Positions 7,402 through 11,690 of a DNA stretch of 11,690 nt are shown one piece after another. This DNA comes from an uncultured Spirochaetaceae bacterium (lineage in GTDB: Bacteria > Spirochaetota > Spirochaetia > Treponematales > Treponemataceae). Under the pieces are notes generated by a model, which saw nothing but the letters and a program-made list of their open reading frames with translations, was not told the DNA's origin and did no database searches. Location: NCBI GenBank assembly GCA_902766345.1, contig CACXDK010000219.1, positions 1 through 11,690 of the forward strand, read 5' to 3'. The position numbers and the translations under genes were made by a program. How positions within the stretch are numbered: position 1 is the stretch's first letter; each line of letters starts with the position of its first letter.

Positions 7402-9194
7402 TAAAACGTAAAACTCATTCCAATAGTAAAATAATTGTTTACAACATCATAAAGATTTGCTTTCCATATATCCTTAAAGTGACGAACAAGCTCTGCCTGA
7501 GTATAAGTAGAACTGCCAAGAGTAAATGTACCGTCACCGTTATCTGTAAGTTTAGAGCCTTGTCCCGGATACATATTTGCATCAACACCTTTATTACGTA
7601 TGTACTCAAACGTATAGCCAAAATTTACAGCAAGAAGCCCCATCTTAAATTTAGGGAATGTATATTCACCAGAAAGACCAGCTTTTATGACATACATTTT
7701 TGTATCCTGATTCAAGAAATTTAACTGTTCCCATGCTGTTTCAACATGTTTGCCATCAGAAGAACCTGAATACATAGAATGAGTAAGAACACTTCCGTCT
7801 GTTGCATAAGTTCCTGGAGACGCAAGAAGATAACGAATTGCCTCGCTATCAGAATCACTTTCAACAATATTTGCATGACGCATAAAACTTGTTTCAAAAT
7901 TCAAACGGAAGTTTTTAACAGGTCTAAATCGGATATTAAGCGAGAAAATATCACTATTAGGTTCATAAGGTGAACCAATATGAACGCCATTGTTTGTATA
8001 ATTCTGATAATTATAAATACCACTACTAATATTTCCAGTCCGTGGATCATCATACTCCCAATGAGAATATGTATATGGAGTAATTGCAGTATAATTAAAG
8101 TTTATAAGAGAGCAGAATGAATTTGGAGAATAAAAAATTCCACTTTTTAAAGCGAATCTGTTTTTACCGTCTGCATCAAACTTTATCAACTTGTCAACTT
8201 CCATATCATCAACAAGCACATCGGTTACCCATTCAAGACCATCAAACGGTTTGATTTTAAATGTAAGCCCCATCTGCAGATTATCTTTATTACCACCAAT
8301 TCCCTGTGCGGCCATATAAGGAACAGGCAGGAAATATGACAAATCAAATCTGTTGCCATATATTATGTTTTCATAATATGCAACAGAAAAATGCTTTGAA
8401 AATCTATATTCAAATGCATGAAATGCCATGAATTTATCTGGAGCAAGCCCAGTTCCATCATAACTAGTTGTAGCTCCAATGGCAGAATACTGCTGAACAT
8501 AAGACCATTTTTCTTTCAAAAAAGAGATTGTTACATTAGCACTATGATAGTCGGTTTCATTCAAAGCTATGCCATTACCAAAAAAAGCTCCGTAACCAGT
8601 TCTATTAATGCCTGCTTGCAAAAAGATATCTCGATTACCAATGGCAACACCATTATTTATGTCTATGTATGCATAAAATGGACCTGCATCTACAGCATCC
8701 TGTCTTGCATCAAAAGCTGAATTAACTGCATAAGGAAGAAATTTTCCTTCATTTTCTTCTGTTCTAGCTGTGATTCCAAGTTTATATCCAATAGAAATAA
8801 GATCTTTGTATAAGAAAAAATCACCATTTATATTAGGAGACAATATAAACATTTTTTCAAAATCTTTATCACCGTCAGTCTTTGAAAGATTTCCTACAGC
8901 CTGACCAGAAACATTAATATTCCAAGCTTTTCCTGTTATTTTCTGCCAGTATTCAACAGCAATCTTTACATCTTCTTCATTTCCACGCTTTATTACGTTC
9001 TGCAGGATTTCCTGAATATTATTAATAGGATAAGGCCTAATTGGAGGTACATCCCTAACAAGTCCCCTGATTTCCCATTCCTGCACTAACTCATAAAATT
9101 TATCAGAAGGATCAATGCTTATTTGAGCAAATACGGAGAATACGATGACAATGTACAAAGTAATAATACTGATGATTTTTTTAATACTTTTCAC
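7401..9194 (-). CDS. Outer-membrane beta-barrel protein with Wzi-like architecture (second of the pair)
   Basis: 597 residues from a GTG start. Signal peptide 1-23 ends in VFA-Q. Residues ~30-88 form a short helical region opening with FYELVQEWEIRGLV and including RPYPINNIQEILQNVI, resembling the N-terminal segment of Wzi-like capsule assembly proteins. From ~90 the sequence is alternating, aromatic-rich beta-barrel to the C-terminal YFTIGMSFTF; a final Phe is the standard BAM recognition signal. The central motif LPVPYM (289-294), then GNKDN (301-305) and LVDD (327-330), matches the NPL...DD pattern I associate with Wzi-type barrels, and residues 259-291 align without gaps to 262-294 of the upstream barrel protein. 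Wzi anchors capsule in E. coli; here the ligand is unknown. AAGGA at 9208-9204 precedes the GTG by 9 nt, and the gene overlaps its upstream neighbour by 14 nt, implying translational coupling. Family assignment is from motifs only. Confidence 0.82.
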   Translation of the reverse strand: MKSIKKIISIITLYIVIVFSVFAQISIDPSDKFYELVQEWEIRGLVRDVPPIRPYPINNIQEILQNVIKRGNEEDVKIAVEYWQKITGKAWNINVSGQAVGNLSKTDGDKDFEKMFILSPNINGDFFLYKDLISIGYKLGITARTEENEGKFLPYAVNSAFDARQDAVDAGPFYAYIDINNGVAIGNRDIFLQAGINRTGYGAFFGNGIALNETDYHSANVTISFLKEKWSYVQQYSAIGATTSYDGTGLAPDKFMAFHAFEYRFSKHFSVAYYENIIYGNRFDLSYFLPVPYMAAQGIGGNKDNLQMGLTFKIKPFDGLEWVTDVLVDDMEVDKLIKFDADGKNRFALKSGIFYSPNSFCSLINFNYTAITPYTYSHWEYDDPRTGNISSGIYNYQNYTNNGVHIGSPYEPNSDIFSLNIRFRPVKNFRLNFETSFMRHANIVESDSDSEAIRYLLASPGTYATDGSVLTHSMYSGSSDGKHVETAWEQLNFLNQDTKMYVIKAGLSGEYTFPKFKMGLLAVNFGYTFEYIRNKGVDANMYPGQGSKLTDNGDGTFTLGSSTYTQAELVRHFKDIWKANLYDVVNNYFTIGMSFTF

Positions 9195-10884
9195 GTTTGA
9201 ACATCCTTGCCATCTTGATATTTACAGAAAGTGCAAATTCAACTCCCTGAACAAACTCACCTTTTTTATTATCATGATTATATATGAATACATAAGCTGG
9301 CTGTACTGCAAAAGAAAGATAATCTAAAGGCGTTATAGTTCCCCTTACAGAAACTCTGTTTACATATTCAGTCGCACTACCAGATGGTGTAGAAAGTCCC
9401 TGTCTGCGCTTTGCCTCAGACTTTCCCTGACGATCAGAATCAGGAAATGCCCAGTTATTGAGGTTAGGATTTCCAGTTGTTGAACCTCCCCATTCCAAGC
9501 CATTTCCAAATACGTTAGTACCAGAAAGCTCACCTTTTGCCATAATCAAATATGCAGCAGAAAGAGACCATTTACCAGGCACTTCATAGCCTAAATTTAA
9601 TTCAGCTGACATTGTATCAGGACCAAAAGGACTTCCAACCCATTCATAGAAAGGAGTCTGGTCACCTACACTTTCACTATATGTACGAGCAAGGCTCCAG
9701 TCAGGACTTTCCTTGATATACAAATAAGGTTGAGCATAATAACCTTCTAACCAGCCGTGAAAATATCCTTTACCTGCAGGAATATAAGCTTCAATACCAA
9801 GCTGACCACCAATAGCATTTGGTGTAGTATCATCAGGCCAATTGCTTTTTTCATAAGCAGTCTGAAACTGATCCTGAGCATACATTCCATAAACACGAAT
9901 GCCATTTGTAATGGCATAAGATGCTTTCAAAGCAAGATATGCACATGTATTGCTTTCACTGCTACCATAGTCACGCCATGGAGCCATACCATGATAAATC
10001 GTAAGAGGATTAAGATAACGCAACTCTAATGGTGCGAATACAAGCATTGACTCTTGCACAGACAGCGACAATTTTTTAAACAGCCTTACATCAAAACGAT
10101 GAGTATACATGTATTTATCAACATTGAACTGAGTAACATTCATGTTGTAGCGCACATTCGGATTAAAGATTTCAAAATTAGCATAGCTTGCACCTGTAAA
10201 GTATTCACTCATAATAATACTTCCGTTCAAGCTACGACCTACATTCTGGCTTCCCATACCAAGCTGAAAATTGATACCTGTCTTATCTGTAAAATTATAT
10301 CCTGTACTAAGATATCCAGTATCAGGGAAATTAACGTCAATCTGATCTGCAGCAAGAGGCAGATTAAAATAATTATCATTATGGAGCATCTGACTTTTAT
10401 TCTGGCTCAGGCGTAAATCCATGCCCATTGCTATATAATCAGATGCAGAAAATGTCACAGGCATTAAAATAAAAGGACTTCGGCAATATCTGTCATACTG
10501 CCATGGAATATCATCCTCTGTCTTATAATAGCCTTCTGCATTTATTTCAGGTTCAGCAGAAGCCCTTATTATATCAGAACCAACAGAAAAATTTTCTTCT
10601 TCAAAATAATCAAGAATACGTCTGTATTGAGCCTTTCCTGCGATACTAAGAGAATCATAGTTGATTTCTTCAAGATATATCCTCAATTCATTTATAGTAA
10701 GAGGAGACTGATCTGAAAAATCAACACGACCAGTCTCAATTGCTATTGCAGCAAATGCATCATAAACCCAGCTACCAGACTTTACAAGCTCCTGAGCACT
10801 TCTTCCAGAGGCATGGAGCGAAGTCAAACAAACTGCCAATGTAAAGAAAAAACTAAAAACAATACGAATTCTAATCTTACTCAC
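9181..10884 (-). CDS. Outer-membrane beta-barrel protein with Wzi-like architecture (first of the pair)
   Basis: 567 residues from GTG at 10884. The open frame runs 51 nt further upstream to 10935, but those residues are hydrophilic and overlap the glycosyltransferase end; the GTG has a good Shine-Dalgarno and puts the signal peptide (Lys/Arg-rich start, hydrophobic 9-21, cleavage near SLHA at 25) at the N-terminus. Residues ~28-98 are a helical region with SGSWVYDAFAAIAIETGRVD and PLTINELRIYLEEI, like Wzi or SLH-type plugs. The rest is aromatic-rich barrel with LNPLTIYHGMAPW (291-303) and YGMYAQDQF (332-340), the Wzi-like core. An ungapped stretch aligns to the downstream protein. The C-terminus ends in MFKREKY rather than a clean aromatic beta-signal; its last codons are read in another frame as the start of the next gene. 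The gene overlaps the glycosyltransferase by 8 nt. Proposed role: outer-membrane handling of glycan made with the GT4 enzyme; this is inference. Confidence 0.8.
   Translation of the reverse strand: MSKIRIRIVFSFFFTLAVCLTSLHASGRSAQELVKSGSWVYDAFAAIAIETGRVDFSDQSPLTINELRIYLEEINYDSLSIAGKAQYRRILDYFEEENFSVGSDIIRASAEPEINAEGYYKTEDDIPWQYDRYCRSPFILMPVTFSASDYIAMGMDLRLSQNKSQMLHNDNYFNLPLAADQIDVNFPDTGYLSTGYNFTDKTGINFQLGMGSQNVGRSLNGSIIMSEYFTGASYANFEIFNPNVRYNMNVTQFNVDKYMYTHRFDVRLFKKLSLSVQESMLVFAPLELRYLNPLTIYHGMAPWRDYGSSESNTCAYLALKASYAITNGIRVYGMYAQDQFQTAYEKSNWPDDTTPNAIGGQLGIEAYIPAGKGYFHGWLEGYYAQPYLYIKESPDWSLARTYSESVGDQTPFYEWVGSPFGPDTMSAELNLGYEVPGKWSLSAAYLIMAKGELSGTNVFGNGLEWGGSTTGNPNLNNWAFPDSDRQGKSEAKRRQGLSTPSGSATEYVNRVSVRGTITPLDYLSFAVQPAYVFIYNHDNKKGEFVQGVEFALSVNIKMARMFKREKY
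9204..9208 (-). promoter_or_regulatory. Ribosome binding site deciding a GTG start
   Basis: AAGGA on the minus strand lies 9 nt before the GTG at 9194. It sits inside the last codons of the upstream barrel gene and supports the 14-nt overlapping start, which directly precedes the signal peptide. Confidence 0.65.
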
Positions 10885-11690
10885 TTCTTTTCCTTTTTGA
10901 CTTTCTAGCCTCAATACCTTTTTGGTACAGCTCAATAAGCTTTGGAGTAAGAGTATTCATTGACCACTGCTTACCCCACTCAAGAGCCTCTGCTCTTTTC
11001 TTATTATACAGATCAGAATCTGTCAATAATTCTATAACACGGGAAGAAAACTCTGTAACATCATTTTTAACCATAAAGCCACCGTTATCTCCCTGCATTA
11101 CGTCAAGGGTTCCCATCTCTCCAATAGCAACAACAGGAAGTCCCGACAACATGGCTTCAATCGTAACAAGCCCCTGAGTTTCTGTAAGACTTGGAAATAC
11201 AAAAACTTTAGAAAGATGATAAAAATAAGCCAGTTCCGTACGGCTTCTGTAGCCTGTAAAGCATATATTCCATGAAACAGGCATTTTTTTTGCCTTTTCT
11301 TTTAACGGTTCAAGTTCAGGACCTCCACCAACAAACAGGAGAGCCGTATCTTCAACTTTATTACGAACCTGTGCAAATACATCAAATAAAAAATCAAGAT
11401 TTTTTTCTTTTACTACACGACCGACATAAAGCAAAATCTTTTTATTGCGCAATACTGGAAATATTTTGAACAACTGCTTTTTAAATGCTACATTCTTTGA
11501 TTTATCGATGGTAACAATTTCATCAGGAATGCCAGTCGGCAAAATATCTGCCTCACGGTCAATGCCATATTCTTTTATGACAGAAGCAATTCTTTCTGTA
11601 GGACAAATAATCTCATTTGCACGTTTTAAATAAAATTTTACCAGTTCACGGCCAACAGCTTTAGAAGTTGCGGCAGGAAGCATGTGTATA
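10877..11690 (-). CDS. GT4-family glycosyltransferase, probably of the diacylglycerol glucosyltransferase type (5' end outside the window)
   Basis: The frame is open to the window edge (two codons, Ile-His, precede the ATG at 11683), so the N-terminal acceptor-binding half is missing and that ATG is internal. Numbering from it: ANEIICPTERIASVIKEYG (22-40) and ILPTGIP (47-53) match the inter-domain region of GT-B enzymes such as bacterial glucosyl-diacylglycerol synthases. The C-terminal Rossmann domain has LLYVGRVVKEKN (84-95), FVGGGPELEPL (117-127) and the retaining-enzyme E-x7-E motif with Glu168 and Glu176 in PSLTETQGLVTIEAM. It should transfer a sugar from a nucleotide sugar at the inner face of the cytoplasmic membrane; acceptor and sugar are not determinable here. 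The Lys/Arg-rich tail (EARKSKRKRSE) fits membrane attachment. It is the first visible gene of the minus-strand operon and overlaps the first barrel gene by 8 nt, linking glycolipid or glycan synthesis to the outer-membrane proteins. Confidence 0.88.
   Translation of the reverse strand, partial: IHMLPAATSKAVGRELVKFYLKRANEIICPTERIASVIKEYGIDREADILPTGIPDEIVTIDKSKNVAFKKQLFKIFPVLRNKKILLYVGRVVKEKNLDFLFDVFAQVRNKVEDTALLFVGGGPELEPLKEKAKKMPVSWNICFTGYRSRTELAYFYHLSKVFVFPSLTETQGLVTIEAMLSGLPVVAIGEMGTLDVMQGDNGGFMVKNDVTEFSSRVIELLTDSDLYNKKRAEALEWGKQWSMNTLTPKLIELYQKGIEARKSKRKRSE
10891..10896 (-). promoter_or_regulatory. Ribosome binding site that sets the true start of the first barrel gene
   Basis: AAAGGA on the minus strand lies 6 nt before the GTG at 10884, whose product begins directly with a signal peptide. 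This argues against the start at 10935, which would put 17 polar residues before the signal sequence. Confidence 0.7.

Noticed and set aside
8418..8720. A 100-residue plus-strand open frame
   Set aside because: It is antisense to the second barrel gene with no domain or credible translation signal.
10054..10416. A 120-residue plus-strand open frame
   Set aside because: It lies fully antisense to the first barrel gene, has low-complexity Ile/Thr/Lys composition, no recognisable domain, and is a shadow of the minus-strand gene.
10825..10842. A possible lipobox (AVC) in the first barrel protein's signal peptide
   Set aside because: The residue before Cys19 is Val, which is not accepted in lipoboxes, and the mature part is an outer-membrane barrel with a better signal peptidase I site after SLHA.

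Overview
This AT-rich window shows coding on both strands and no mobile elements, RNA genes or CRISPR arrays. The gene set suggests a host-associated or gut/rumen spirochaete, most likely a Treponema-type genome. The clues are a CheA-like protein carrying a receiver, a class III cyclase with a TPR-like tail, a spirochaetal-style lipoprotein, outer-membrane barrel proteins and a GT4 enzyme of the glycolipid-synthase type. The genus is an inference from gene content; no search was run.

Left arm, plus strand (1-5016). The window opens inside a gene whose visible end is the last part of a CheW-like domain followed by a complete phosphoacceptor receiver domain, probably the tail of a hybrid CheA. 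It overlaps by 8 nt a 617-residue protein with a degenerate N-terminal receiver, a GAF-like middle, a class IIIb adenylyl cyclase catalytic domain and a TPR-like tail. Seventeen bases later comes a 676-residue Rep-type UvrD/PcrA superfamily 1 DNA helicase, then a 203-residue lipoprotein with a carbohydrate-binding-module-like beta domain. The lipoprotein may have its own extended -10 promoter formed over the helicase stop codon.

Right arm, minus strand (11690 down to 5018). This reads as one tightly packed operon: a GT4 glycosyltransferase (5' end outside the window), two related outer-membrane barrel proteins of Wzi-like architecture, the tRNA 4-thiouridine synthetase ThiI without a rhodanese domain, and an exported protein of unknown function with an apparent internal duplication. 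The first three junctions overlap by 8, 14 and 1 nt, which suggests translational coupling; the last has a 32-nt gap.

The two arms converge with a single base between stop codons (5016/5018) and no strong intrinsic terminator. Functionally, the left arm couples chemotaxis-type signalling to cAMP. The right arm looks like envelope glycolipid or surface-polysaccharide biogenesis with a tRNA-modification gene as a passenger. The most interesting points are the phosphorylation-dead receiver on the cyclase encoded directly beside an intact CheA receiver, and the coupled GT4 plus paired Wzi-like porins.
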